Shown here: positions 13,386 to 27,853 of the stretch, piece by piece
Layout: the number at the start of each line of letters is the position of its first letter
Position numbering within the stretch: position 1 is the first letter of the stretch
DNA from: Stramonita haemastoma
Taxonomy: Eukaryota > Mollusca > Gastropoda > Neogastropoda > Muricidae
DNA: 64,000 nt
NCBI GenBank assembly: GCA_030674155.1
Contig: CM060324.1
Location: 47,187,131-47,251,130, forward strand
Reading direction: 5' to 3'
The notes under the pieces: generated by a model
Seen by the model: only the letters and a program-made list of their open reading frames with translations
The model's database searches: none
What the model was told of the DNA's origin: nothing
Position numbers and translations under genes: made by a program

Positions 13386-14044
13386 GTAGTTATCACCAGT
13401 TGGAAAGCTGACAAACTATCAATCTGCCTCTGGGGGGAGACTGGAAGATGAAAACAATTTATTTGATACCCACACTGAAACTGAGATTTGAGTTATTGGA
13501 GATGTGAGAGGGGGAAGTTGACCAGAGTTCTACCCTTCACAGGTTCTCAAGGTGTGACTTGGTGTTCTGAACAATCATATTCACCCAAACAAACACAAAA
13601 TTAAATATCTATATGGTGAGAAAAAAAAAAAGAAAAAAAATCTATATGGTGTGTGTGTGTGTGTGCGCGCGCGTGCTTAAATGTGTGCATGTGAGTGCGT
13701 GTTTGTATGTGCATACACATGTTTTCGACCTGTATATCATTTTAACTAACATTCCTTAAATAAAAATTAAAAAATCATACATCATAGACCACAATGCCCA
13801 TAAATTACACTGATAGCCCTGTACTTAAAAAAAAAAACAAGGCTGTTGACAGACAAATCCCCCCCCCCCTGCCCTACCCCACCAGCCACCCACAAAAAAA
13901 AAATCCACCATAACAACCCCAACACCAAATCCCCAGTGTTATAAGAACAGTCATGTCCCCCCCCCCCCCCCCCCCCTCTCCCCCCCACACTGGATGACCG
14001 TTCCCCAGGTGATGTAGACGATGGACGATGACGACGACAACATC

Positions 14045-14149
14045 TCATCTTTTCCTCAGCTTGGCCACGAAGAAACCGTCCAGGTTGTGGGTGTGGGGTA
14101 GTACCTTCTAGTCAGGGACATGGCAGGGGGAAAGCGGTGCTGCTGAAAG
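14045..14149 (-). CDS. NOP2: NOP2 last exon with one missing C (frameshift), stop TGA
   Basis: Reads FQQHRFPPAMSLTRRYYP, then one frame over HTHNLDGFFVAKLRKR and TGA at 14045-14047. One more C in the CCCC run (plus strand 14095-14098) would keep the frame. The acceptor GTGTGCAG|C lies inside a locally duplicated 55-60 bp segment repeated at about 14200-14255, so a copy of the acceptor sits upstream. Confidence 0.9.
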
Positions 14150-14383
14150 CTGCACACCAGGTTGTACCATTGTGTTGTTACTACACATCATAACAGAGAC
14201 TGAAAGCTGCACACCAGGTTGTGCCATTGTGTTGTTACTATACATATCACAGAACAGAAACACCTTTTACCTTAGATGAGACTACAAGGTAAGGTCACAC
14301 ACACACACATACACATGCGCGCACACACACACACTCATAAACACACACACACTCATAAACACACACTCATAAACAAAAACACA

Positions 14384-14449
<66 letters not shown>

Positions 14450-14499
14450 AACACACACACATTCAAACAGGGACACACACACACTCAAACACATCCACA

Positions 14500-14538
<39 letters not shown>

Positions 14539-15056
14539 AAACAGAAGAGGTGGTGATGAGAAAGCAGGATGAAAAAAAAAAAAGCAGAGAACAGACAAGA
14601 GAAAGAAAGAAACAAAACACACAAAAAAAGACAAACAAAAATTGATCAGACCAAGAGCTATGGACGCTACTCACTTGACAAACCCTTCCACTCCAAAACT
14701 CAGGCCAGTAGGCACCAGCTCCACTTTTCTCATCTTCAGAGCGTAGTTGACCACATCTTCATTTTCCTCCACCTGTTAATGATCAATCAATCAATCAATC
14801 AATCAATTTAACTGATTAATCGGGTGCACATTTCAATCAATCAATCAATCAATTAGTCAGTCAATCAATCAATCAATCAATCAATCAAATCAATCAATCA
14901 ATCAATCAGATGTCCAATGAAAAAGAGTCTATTGTTTTCAGAACCAAATCATTAGAGTTGTGTTGTGTTGTGTAGTGTCTGTGTGCGTGCGTATGTGCGT
15001 GCGCGCTCATGTGTGTGTGTTAGTTCTTCAGTTTAGTGTCCTTCCACAAAATAGTG

Positions 15057-15113
<57 letters not shown>

Positions 15114-15486
15114 TGTGTGTGTGTGTGAGCACGTGAAACATTCAGGGCTAAACAATAATCTACACACAACTAAAGACAAGCAGCATAATAACAACAGTAC
15201 TATTATAACAGCCACCCCCCTCCCCCCAAAAAACCTCAACAACAACAAAAATCCTACCTCAACAAACAGTCTCCCCCCCAAAAAAAAACCAAACCCCAAA
15301 CAAAAAACAAATACCTTAACAACCCAAAGCCCACCAACCAAATTGACACCAAAAAAACCCCCCCAAAACAAAACATCCCAACCAACAAAAAAATCCAAAC
15401 AGCCAAATAACGACAAGAGGAAGAGAGACTGACTAGAATGGAGCAGTAGACCACACACACACACACACATGCACACACACACTCAC

Positions 15487-15525
<39 letters not shown>

Positions 15526-18500
15526 CCCCAACCCAACCCCACAGAAAACCCCCCAAACAGCCAAATAGCCACAAGAGGAACGCAGACTGACTTACCAGTA
15601 TGGAGCAGGTGGAGTAGACGACGTGCCCACCTGACTTGCAGCAGTCTATGGCCGCCAGAACCAGCTCCTTCTGCAGGTGGGAACACCTGTGAATGTCTTT
15701 CTCGTCCTGAAGGGGGAAACAACACAACAACAGCTTGCTGCAATCACTGAGGGTCAGAACACTGCGCTCGCAATTTTGGCGACCCCGAGTTTGATTCCCG
15801 TTTGAGGGGATTTTTTCCCTCTTGGAGTTAAAATCAGTGCTGACACCACTCTCCTCAAAAGTCATTCAGATGAGACTACAAACCGAGGCCCCATGTGCGA
15901 ATACAAGCAGAACATCTTGTGCACATGTTAAATTCTGTTCCGCTTTTTCGTAAGAGTAGGCCATTGTGTGCTGGTGGGAACAGATGATAAGATTTACAAA
16001 ACTGCATACACACGGGGACTGGATGTAAACAAAAGCTCATGAGTGCTTATTCCACTATCCTTGATATAAAAGAATAAATAAAATAAAATAAAAATACTCA
16101 TTTAGCTACCCAATCTATATATGTTTGGCCACATCCATTTTAACTCCATACCTGTCATTACACATCCACAAATATAACCACATAACACTTTCAACAACTG
16201 CAGCTACCTATAAACATGTACCCTTATCACCTAAACAACAGAACCTTACAGTTTACATACAATCTATCTCTATATTCTTTGTATGTTGCCAATGCCATTT
16301 TTAAAAGTGTTTTTTTTTCTTCTTTTCTTTCTAATGCTCATGATGCTGATGGCATTTTTTTTGTTTATAATCACTCTCACTGACACACACTTGCACACAC
16401 ATCTCAAATCCCTCATTCCTCACATAACTTCTACCTCACCTTCCTCATTGTTCTGATATCACTTTACATGATGAGATAAGAAAACTGTCAGACATACAGA
16501 TAATACAGACACTGACCTTGGACATTTTGACGGCGTTGTCCTTAGAAACCACTCCAGTGCCGCTGCAGGGTGCATCCAGCAAAACTCGGTCGAAGCCATG
16601 CATGATCTGAAACCAACCTCTACCATTTAGGCATCAGTGCAGGGCCACTACACTTTCTTACTCAAACCAATGGACCAACTATGAAGCCTCATTTTGTGCC
16701 ATGAACATTCTCCTTTTAAAAAAAAAATTCTCCTTTTCCTTAACCCCCCCCCTCCCCAAAACCCCCAACAAAACAATGCAAGTGTCAGAAAGGGTATAAT
16801 CAATCCAATCATGGGATTTTGGTTTGTTTTTTTTCAATCTAATCATGTTATTTATAGCCCCACAAACCACAGGTCATATCAGGGTGGTCACCTTGCAAAA
16901 TTTTAAATCTTAGAATGAAACTAGGTTGCTTTGAAAAAAAAAAAAAAGCCAAAAAATAAAGACTAGATTAAAGAGTTCTGAATGTTCCATTTCACATGAG
17001 AAGGATACTAAAGTGTAGTAGCATGTACCACACAAACATCCCTCAAACAAACGAAAAATATAACCCTAAACTTCTCAGTCTCTCGTCTTGGACATTGATT
17101 TCAACTCCTGTATTTGTTACTAATTTATTTCTGAGGGCTGGATATCTAAAACAATCATGTCCCACATCTAAAAAAAATCCACACCATTATACAGAGCAGA
17201 AAAAAGAATGTATGAGCAGCAGTATACAACTTGATCTAACTCTTATTCACTCAGCTCTGGTGTCTGTTGACTCCCCAAACCTACATCTTTCAAGTATTTT
17301 TCCTCTGGAGTTAACATCAGTGATGACTCCACCCCCACCCCCCCAAAAAAAAAGAAGTCCTTCAGATGAGACTAAAAACCAAGGTCCTGTGTACGAACGC
17401 TCACAGAACATCTTGCACACACGTTAAAACCCATTCCACTTTTCGGAAGAGTAGGCCACTGTGTGCCTGTGGGAATGGACGACAAAATTTACAAAACTTC
17501 ATACACATGGGAACTGGATGTAAAAAAAAAAAAAAAAGGATATGCGTGCTGATTCCATTCCTTGATCTAAAAGAATAAATAAATAAATAAAACAAATATA
17601 GTGTCTGTCGACTCCCCAAAAACCACTTTCCTCAAGTAAAGGTAATTTTTTCTGCCAACATATTGTCTAGCAGCTTGTGGGTTAGAGAACAGCAGCAGCA
17701 GCTAGCTAAGCCAAGCTACCTTAGGAAAGGAGCGGCCATCGTAGGTAGACACCACGGAGTTGTGGACGCCCATACGATGCAGGTTGCTGATCACCGCCTT
17801 CACACGCTCTGGGTTGGCGTCGTTGGCGAAGATGCTCCCCGTGTTCTTCATCAGGGCAGCTGCAGGACAACACAGAGAATGATCATGGTTAACACACACA
17901 CACAAAAAAGTGGTAATATGGAGTTGGTTTGAACTTGTACAAAAATGCTTTGAGAGTGAGCACAAACAAGAAATTGAAGAGGAAATATGGAGTTGGTTTG
18001 AACATATACAAAAATGCTTTGAGAGTGAGCACAAACAAGAAATTAAAGAGGTAATATGGAGTTGGTTTGAACTTTTATAAAAATGCTCTGAGAGTAAGCA
18101 CAAACAAGCAATTGATAAATAGACAACATATATACATACACACAGAAATGACCTTACAAAAAGAGAATTGGCAGCAAAAAAAGGAAAAAACCCCAAAGAA
18201 TACCCTCCCATCTCCAACCCCTAATCAACCTATAGATGACCTAAAACATTTTTTTTTGCAGTTTTAAGCTTAACAATCATAGCTACATCGTAACATTCTA
18301 TATCTTTGTGCATACTCCACTGATATCAAGTTCAAAATGAGCTAGAATCCTAGTAAGCTAAACACAAGAAATCTGAATATCAATAAAGCATTTTTTCTTA
18401 ACTTTTTGTGTTTTTTTTTAACAAAGGCATGCTGACATATGAAATCTGAAATACCATACGATCCCCAAACGTGAAGCATATTTAATCAGTTCAGATAAAA

Positions 18501-19262
18501 TATTAACCCCCCCCCCCCCCATCCCAATAACAACAACAAAAAGCACATTTTACCAATGTCAGAAAACTTACAAAGGCTAAGAGTGCATTAAGTCAGTGCT
18601 ACACACTAACAAAATTGACTAAACCCCCTCCCCCTTCCGCACTCATCCCTAACAAAAAAACAACAACAATAAAACAAACAAACAACAACAAAAAAAACAC
18701 CTGAAACCAACAAACATCAACAAGAACCGTAAGCAACACTATCTCCCTTCCTCAATCTATGACAAAACTTAACATGTTAAATCCATGCCACCTTACCAAC
18801 ATAAAACTCTTCAAAACAAAAACGAACAACCCCTCCCCCCCCCCGAAAAACCCCCCTATGCACTGCCCACAGCATGAAAATCCAACATCAATCAGTCTAG
18901 AGTGCTAAATTCAGTTAGCTGAGGGACAGGATAGCCTAGAGGTGAGAACATTGCGCTTGCAATTTGACGACCTGGGCTCGATTCCCATTTGAGGGGGTTT
19001 TTCCCCAGGAGTTAACATCAGTGCTGACTTCACTCTCCCCAAAAGTCCTTCGGATGAGACTATAAACCGAGAACCTGCGTGTGAATGCATGCAGAACATC
19101 TTGCGCACACGTTAAATCCTGTTCCGCTTTTTGCAAGAGCAGGCCATTGTGTGCCGGTGGGAACAGATGACAGAACCAAAACTGCATACACACGGGGACT
19201 GGATGTAAAAAAAAAAAAGCACACGAGTCCTTATTCCATTATCCTTGATATAAAAAGAATAG

Positions 19263-19297
<35 letters not shown>

Positions 19298-20932
19298 TAG
19301 TCCAGGTGTGGTCAGTCAGTTGCCGCTATGCTTAGCACCAGCTGGGCTACTGGGATGAGATGGAACAGACAGCAGGTGAGAGCAGCTGAAAGTGGGGGGA
19401 CACTGACAGCCGTGTGCCCACATACCGATGTAGGATGACTTTCCCCCTGGAGCGGAGCACATGTCCAGAACGCGCTCCTTCTCCTGTGGAGCCAGCGCCA
19501 TCACCGGCAGGAAGCTGGAGCCTCCCTGCAGGATGTAGTGACCTGCCAGGTACTCAGGTGTGGCTCCTGAAAACACAACATCATTTTTCTCCGTTTATAC
19601 CTGGGTAATTACTGCTAGGGGTGGGACAGCTAAGTGGTCAGAGCGCTCGCTTTCCCCCAGTCAAGTTAAGCAGCGTCAAGCGTGGTTACCAGTTGGATGG
19701 GTGGCCGTTTGCGCGCCTTGGCTTCAGTACAGCACCCCCCCAGTTCACCCAGCTGTAAATGGGTACCTGCCCTCTTTTGGGTCAGGGAAGGTAGAGCAGC
19801 GAGGGAGAGGAGATAGGTGCCGTCCTCAAAATGCTGGCCCCTAGAGAGGCTGAGGTCTCTGATGCCTCGCTCCTCTACGATCGCCTAGGTTATGGGACAC
19901 CTTTACCTTACCCTTTTTTTAATTACTGTTATGATAGAAAGATTCTCTGAATGATATGCTAAGATTACGAAACCAACATTTTTGTTTTTAACTTCCATTT
20001 CCCTCCGTAGGGATGCCAGGGGCCTGTCAGTATAGAGAGCCCTCCCACCTTCTGGAAATTCTGTGCTAGGACTCCTTCTCTATCCCTCTCTCTGTTTCTG
20101 TCTTGTTGCTTTTCTTCCTGTCACCTCCTTCTTTGTCGGTTTTCTAGCTTCTAGGTCCATTCTCCTGCCTTTCTTTAAAGAAAAACTTCAAAGATAATAA
20201 TTCTCTCCCATGCTGAAATGGGATACACTGGGCCTGACTTGTTAGACTTGGCAGTGTAGCACATTTTCACTTATGACAGACGATAGTTGCTGTCTGAAAG
20301 TTCAACAAGAAAAAGAAGATTATTTGGATAACAACTTTACCACATCAGAAAACTACTCTGAGCGGGCAATACGCAAAGTTCATAAAATAAAACATTTTGG
20401 TTTTTCAAATCTGTTTGGTTATCAGGTCAGACAAGAAGCAATTGTATGATACAGTACAGTATATGATGCCAAACCCACTGAATTGAAGTATATTTCTGGG
20501 TTCCTTATAGTCTGAAATTTGAGTTTAATATATATACCAAAGATTGCCAACATTCTGAACATTTTAATTTGTCACACAGCAGGTACATTTCATTATTACA
20601 TATATCTTAATAAAGTCATGTCTTGATATCTGATATACACACATACATAACAATAACAAAAAAAACCCCACCCCACCCCAAATCCACTTCACATGTTCAT
20701 TTTAGAACATCTTGTGATGACTAGACAGGCACTGACAGCAATTCTGATTTGGAAAAAAAAACACCAACAATCTCTTTGCATCAGAAGAGAACTGTTTTAC
20801 TTCTGTGCCCAGTTTTTATTGGGCAGTGCACATACACATGCATACATACACACATACAGCACAAATACATGCACACATGCTCACTGGCCTGCATGCAAAT
20901 ATACACACACATACACAGATATATTCTCTCTC

Positions 20933-21015
<83 letters not shown>

Positions 21016-24000
21016 AAAACAAAAAAAAAACTGAAAAAACTGACCAATGGGTACTTGTGACTCAGAGACAAACGAGTCCCACTTTAGACCATGGCCCAAT
21101 GGGGTCCAGATTCACTCCTCGACTGATCAGGGCCTGAAAGAAAAAAGCGAAAATAAAGCTAAGTCACCAGACATAGTCACCATCAGACAGAGCAAATGCA
21201 CAAGATGAAAAAAACCCAACAAACATACACACAAAAAATGGGGTGGGGGGTGGGGGTGGAGGGGGGGTGGGGGTGGGGGTGGAGGGGGGATGGGGAAAGA
21301 ACAGGGCAATGTCTCAGAGATTTCCCTCTCATCTCCTCCCCCTCAAATTGACATTCACACCTACTTTCAAATACCCAAATGCGGAACACTTTAGGAAATA
21401 TCAAGAATGATTGCATACCAAATTCCTCACAGTATATATGATACACACACACAAAATAAACTCATTTACACTCTCACTCTCTCCCCTCTCCCCCCCCCCC
21501 CCACCCCCCCCTCTCAACAGCTTCAACAGTTGCACAGCCAACACGGACTCACCTGTGCCAGGTCACGCCTGCGTGTCTTGAGGGTGTTGGTTCTGATGGT
21601 GACGGGGCGTGGCACCTCGTTCGCCTCCAAATACTCTGTGATCTGAAAATGCACAACAGCACCACAAGTCACTTTTTGGCTCTCCTTCACATTTCTTTTT
21701 TTGTTTGTTTTGTTTTCCAAAATTGGAGGGTTGTGGGATAGCTCAGTGGTCAGAGCACTCGTTTTCCCCAAGTCAAGTTAAGCAGCATCGAGCGTCGTTG
21801 CCAGTTGGATGGGTGACCGTTTGCGTGCCTTGGCTTCAGTACAGTCTCCCCCAGTTCACCCAGCTGTAAATGGGTACCTGCCCTCTTTAGGGTCAGGGAA
21901 GGTAAAGCAGCGAGGGAGAGGACATGGGCGCAGCCCTCAACATGCTGGCCCCTAGAGAAGCTGAGGTCTCTGACACCTCGCTCCCCTACGACCGCCTAGG
22001 TTATGGGACACATTTACCTTTCCAAAATCATGGACTACAACCACAATGGCAACCACAGTCACCCTCTATCGCCTGAGTTTTCTATGCTCATTTTGCCAGT
22101 AGCATATGTGTGGGATCTATTTCTTACAGAAGTGCGACATAATTTCACAATTTCTCATAAAATAGAATATGTAAAGAGGAAAAATGTCAAAGAGTAGTTT
22201 ACATATACTTAGGCCCCCCCCCCCCCCCCCCCTACCCTACCCCAACCTGATTTCATGACAGAAATCACTGATTATTGGTCTATTTCATAACATCAACTGT
22301 CAGATATGAAAAGATAATTTCTCAACAAAGTTCAGATAAATCAATAGATAGCAGAGGAAAAAAAAAACAACAGTACCAAAAAAAACAACCAAACAAAACC
22401 CACCCCCAAAACACTCACAACAATCATCAGAAACAAAATACAAAACAGTAGAAAAAAAACATTGTATATTAGTATTACCAGCACAGCACATGAAGAAAAT
22501 TAGAATGCTGATTATGGTAAAAACAACTCTAAGAACCCCCCCAAAAAAAAACAAACAAAAAAAAGAAACAAGAAATAGTTATCTTACCCTCAAACCCCCC
22601 CCCCCCGAAAAAAAAGAAAAAAAAGAAAAAGGAGGAAAGGAAAGTACAGAGGGTGATGAAAAGTGTACTCACATCTTTGGGGAAGAGGTCCATCAACTTT
22701 CCCATCAGGTACTCGTTATAGCTATAGTAGGTACACAGGTCTCTCCTCAGCTGGTCGACGTAATCCTTGCGACTCCTGAACACACACACACACACACACA
22801 GAGTGAAGTCAGGTGTATCATTTTTAACTCTCAGAGGATGGCTGTCCGCTATAGCAGATCAGTGTAAAGCAACAGTTTTGGACGGCTGTCCGCTATAGCG
22901 GATTTGCTGTTTGCAGATTTTTCACGTGGCGGCTACATTGATAATATGACTAGTGCAGCTTAACATAGCTTTGAGAGCCTATCCAAGGTCAAATGCAGAG
23001 CACTGTTAGTTGATTCCGTGTGTTCCAAACTGTTTGTTTGCGGTTGCTGACAGTAGAGGACACAAAGTGGTGACACCGAGTACAAAATTCACAGTATTTT
23101 TTTCATGCTTGTCAAAGCTTAAATATTATAGTGAGAGCTTCAATCTTTTGACATGTACTAACCCAGCATGTTATTCATAATTTCAGAAAATTTTCTTTTC
23201 TTTCTATGTGTTGTGTTGTTTATGATTTTTTTAACGCACCATTACAATGGGCTTTCCATGGGGAAAAGCAAGGAGAGAGAACTGGCCGTCCTGAGTGAGT
23301 TAATGCTTATGGAGGGTGGTGTGATGTGCTATGAGCTAGCACATGTTTTACAGTCTTCTGCTATATTTCAGTATTTAAAAAAAAAAAAAAAATTATTCTT
23401 TTATATCTAGGATAATGGAATAAGCGCTCATGTGCTTTTTTACATCCAGTCCCTGTGTGTATGCAGTTTTTGTAAATCTTGTCATCTGTTCCCACCGGCA
23501 AACAATGGCCCACTCTTACGAAAAATGGAACAGGATTTAACGTGTGCGTGAGATGTTCTGTGTGTGCTCACACACAGGGCCTCAGTTTATAGTCTGCTGT
23601 TACAAACTGTACACAGACATCTTAGCTGCTGTTACAAACTGCTGTGACAAACTGTATACAGATGCTTTAGCTGCTGTTACAAACTGCTGTTACAAACTGT
23701 ATACAGACGCCTTAGCTGCTGTTTACAAACTGTGATGCTTTAGCTGCTGTTACAAACAGTGATGCTTTAGCTGCTGTTACAAACAGTGATGCTTTAGCTG
23801 CTGTTACAAACAGTGATGCTTTAGCTGCTGTTACAAACAGTGATGCTTTAGCTGCTGTTACAAACAGTGATGCTTTAGCTGCTGTTACAAACAGTGATGC
23901 TTTAGCTGCTGTTACAAACAGTGATGCTTTAGCTGCTGTTACAAACAGTGATGCTTTAGCTGCTGTTACAAACAGTGATGCTTTAGCTGCTGTTACAAAC

Positions 24001-24885
24001 AGTGATGCTTTAGCTGCTGTTACAAGCAGTGATGCTTTAGCTGCTGTTACAAGCAGTGATGCTTTAGCTGCTGTTACAAACAGTGATGCTTTAGCTGCTG
24101 TTACAAACAGTGATGCTTTAGCTGCTGTTACAAACAGTGATGCTTTAGCTGCTGTTACAAGCAGTGATGCTTTAGCTGCTGTTACAAGCAGTGACGCTTT
24201 AGCTGCTGTTACAAACAGTGATGCTTTAGCTGCTGTTACAAACAGTGATGCTTTAGCTGCTGTTACAAGCAGTGATGCTTTAGCTGCTGTTACAAGCAGT
24301 GATGCTTTAGCTGCTGTTACAAACAGTGATGCTTTAGCTGCTGTTTACAAACTGTGACGCTTTAGCTGCTGTTACAAGCAGTGATGCTTTAGCTGCTGTT
24401 ACAAACAGTGATGCTTTAGCTGCTGTTACAAACAGTGATGCTTTAGCTGCTGTTACAAGCAGTGACGCTTTAGCTGCTGTTTACAAACTGTACACAGACA
24501 CCTTAGCCACTGTTTACAAACTGTACACAGAAGCCATGCTCTATTCCCTGTTTGGCCAGTGTCTTTTCTACCACTTGACTGAAGTAAACCCTGTCACAGG
24601 TGTGTGTTTCATGATTTCATCCTGCTCACCTTCCTTCCTGTCTCCGCTCTTTGAAGTTGGACAGCACGAACTGGATGTCCTGGATTCTCTGTTTCACCAG
24701 GGTCAGGTCCGCTGACAGGTGGGGTGCCAAGGTCAAGGACACATACTCTTGATCACGACACAACTCTCTCCCCCCAAACAAGAGCCTCTTAACAACAGCA
24801 AATATGATAATGATGACAATGATGGATTACAACAGAAACCAGAAACAACCACCCCTAACAACGTCATCACTAAAAATGACACTGT

Positions 24886-24918
<33 letters not shown>

Positions 24919-26657
24919 CGATGATATGATGATGATGATGATAATAATATTGATCACAATGAGTATGATATGATCATCATCATCATCATCACTATTTTCA
25001 TGATCATTCCTATACCTACACACATATCAATCACAATGACTCTGATGTGATCATCATCATCACTATTTTCATGATCATTCCTATTACAACTATCGTTCCC
25101 AATCATGGCTACATCCCGACAAAAAGGATATCATCTTTTTCAATCTCCTGTCCGCTGGGCAGGACGAAGGTCTCTGTCTCCGCCATGTTGGTCTGCAGCT
25201 CCTCCTCTGCCAGTCGGCTGTCCACACACAAGTATAACCACCACATCAACCAATCAATCACCACATCAACCAATCAGTCACACATCAACCAATCAATCAA
25301 TCACCACATCAATCCTTCAGCAATCAATCAATCACTACATCAATCCTTCCATCACATCAATCCTTCAGCAATCAATCATTCAATCAATCAATCATTACCA
25401 CATCAATCCTTCATCAATCAATCACGACCACATCAATCCTTCAGCAATCAATCAGTCAATCAATCGCTCAACCAGCCAATCAATCCATCTTTACCCCTTA
25501 ATGCCACTCCTATCCTGTTGTACACATACACATCCCATCAATCCTTCAGCAATCAATCAATCAATCTTTCCCCCATCATGCCACACCTGTTCTGTCCACA
25601 TACACACACATGCCACATCAATCCTTCAGCAATCAATTGATCAATCAATCAATCAATCAATCGATCAATCTTTACCCCTTACTTAATGCCACACTTGTTT
25701 AACATTCATTGACAGCATATTTACATTTACTGACAGATACTCATCAAAAGAATTTTGGTTCTGAAAATGGGAAATGGAGTTATCGCCCCCCCCCCCCCCC
25801 ACCCCCCCCAAAAAAAAAAAGAGTTTAAAAAAAAAAAAATTAGAATATGATTAAATCCTGTGTCTAAGTCTTGAGTAATCTCTCTCTCTCTATAAAAAAA
25901 ACTGTATTTCATGATATGTAATAATGTACAACATGATAAAATTGAATAAAATAGTTTTTAAGTGCCAGACAAGCCAGGCCCAGCACATCCAACTTTGGCG
26001 AGGTAGAGAATTGATATCTTTTTAAAGTCTTTTTGGGGAAAAAAAAGCAGAAAAATGGAGCAAGAAGGCAGAAAATAAACAAGGAGAAGGTGACAGGAAG
26101 AAAAGGAACAAGGCAGAAACAAAGAGAGGGATAGAAAAGAGGGAATTCCTACCACAGAATTCCTAGAAGGTGGGAATGCTATTTGTACTGACAGACCCCC
26201 GGCATCACCATGGAGATTTTCTTTCTCAGCCCTTTAATAAAAGTAAAAAAGGTAAAGGTGTCCCATAACCTAGGAGGTTGTAGGGGAGTGAGGCAGCAGA
26301 GACCTCAGCTTCTCTAAGGGCCAGCATACTGAGGGCGGCGCCCATCTCCTCTCCCTCGCTGCTTTACCTTCCCTGACCATAAAGAGGCCAGGTACCCATT
26401 TACAGCTGGGTGAACTGGGGGGATTGTATTGAAGCCAAGGCGCGTAAATGGTCACCCATCCAACTGGTAACCATGCTCGACGTTGCTTAACTTAAGTGGG
26501 GGAAAGCGAGCGCTCTGACCACTGAGCTGTCCTTCCCCAGCCCTTCAATAGAAGATATAATTGTTAAAAATTGCTTGATGACAAGATACCTACCTCTCCT
26601 CTGCTAATTTCTTCCGCTGCTTCTTGGCTGCTTTCTCTATAGGCAACATCTGCACAT

Positions 26658-26688
<31 letters not shown>

Positions 26689-26689
26689 G

Positions 26690-26726
<37 letters not shown>

Positions 26727-27821
26727 GCACGCACATACACACACACACACATGCACACACATACACATATACATGTTCGCATACACACAAGCACAGACAC
26801 ACACAGACACAGACAGACACAGACACAGACAGACACAGACACACACACAAGCATGCGCACACACACATGCAGACACACACACACAAATCATATCATCATC
26901 AACCTTTTCCAAAAAGATTCCAAGAAACAGATTTCTGACACATTCTCTCCCCCCCACAAGTTCTTTTTTTTTTCTCTACACAAACAAAGGGTAACAAAAC
27001 AGCCATAAGTTGGATGAGGTTCTCAAAATCTCATGTCAGAAACTTATACAATCATGACATGAACTGTAAAATAAAATTCCCTGAAGTTGGCTACCTAAAT
27101 GGTGAGGGTGGGGGAAGAAAACAAATTGCATATGCAAAAATCTCACTACTGGTGAACTTCAGAGTTCTAGCCAAGAAATGAAAAAAAAAAACCTGCTATC
27201 AATTTGACTCTGTTGTGCAACAATTATGTTATCATCTCGACTTAATTGTCTGACCAAGTGATTGTCAAACTCTGTGTCAAAATGCGTGCTTATGATAAAT
27301 CTTTGTGTTGTTATAATTTTCATTAAAAAAATTTCAATTTTCTCTTTAGTAAGTACTTACTTACTAAAGAGAAAATTCAAATTTTTTAAATTAAAAAAAA
27401 AGAAAAAAGTTCTCTTTACAATTACCCAAATATGGCATGATTACAGGTCTATCCTGACAATCTAACACTGCTTGTTCCTTTTTTTTTTTTTAATTAAAAT
27501 TTTTTTTTTTATACACTGCCTGTTCCTAATCTTATACAACAGTGAAAAACTCAAGGAGAACGAGTTACAGCTCAAACACTAAAACACTACCTCTGATTCG
27601 TCTTCATCTTCATCGTCGTCATCATCATCATCGTCATCATCCTGTAACAGATAAAGAGACAAATCCTGATGAGAGATAAATCAAAGCATACAGATTAAAA
27701 TGAGTGTGCATGTCCATAAAAATCTTATCACACACTCACCCCCCCCCCCCACACCAACTACACTCACCCAAAACACTACACCCCCCCCACAAACACACAC
27801 TACACACCCCCCCCCCCCCCC

Positions 27822-27853
<32 letters not shown>

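Noticed and set aside
15033..15482. 149-codon minus-strand frame with hydrophobic residues
   Set aside because: It derives from C/A-rich low-complexity sequence beside CA repeats.
21728..21830. Functional tRNA or 5S rRNA gene
   Set aside because: Only promoter-like parts are present, in several dispersed copies with a common non-RNA body, as expected of a SINE.
23604..24535. CRISPR-like regular repeat array
   Set aside because: Units are contiguous without spacers, in a eukaryotic intron; it is a minisatellite.
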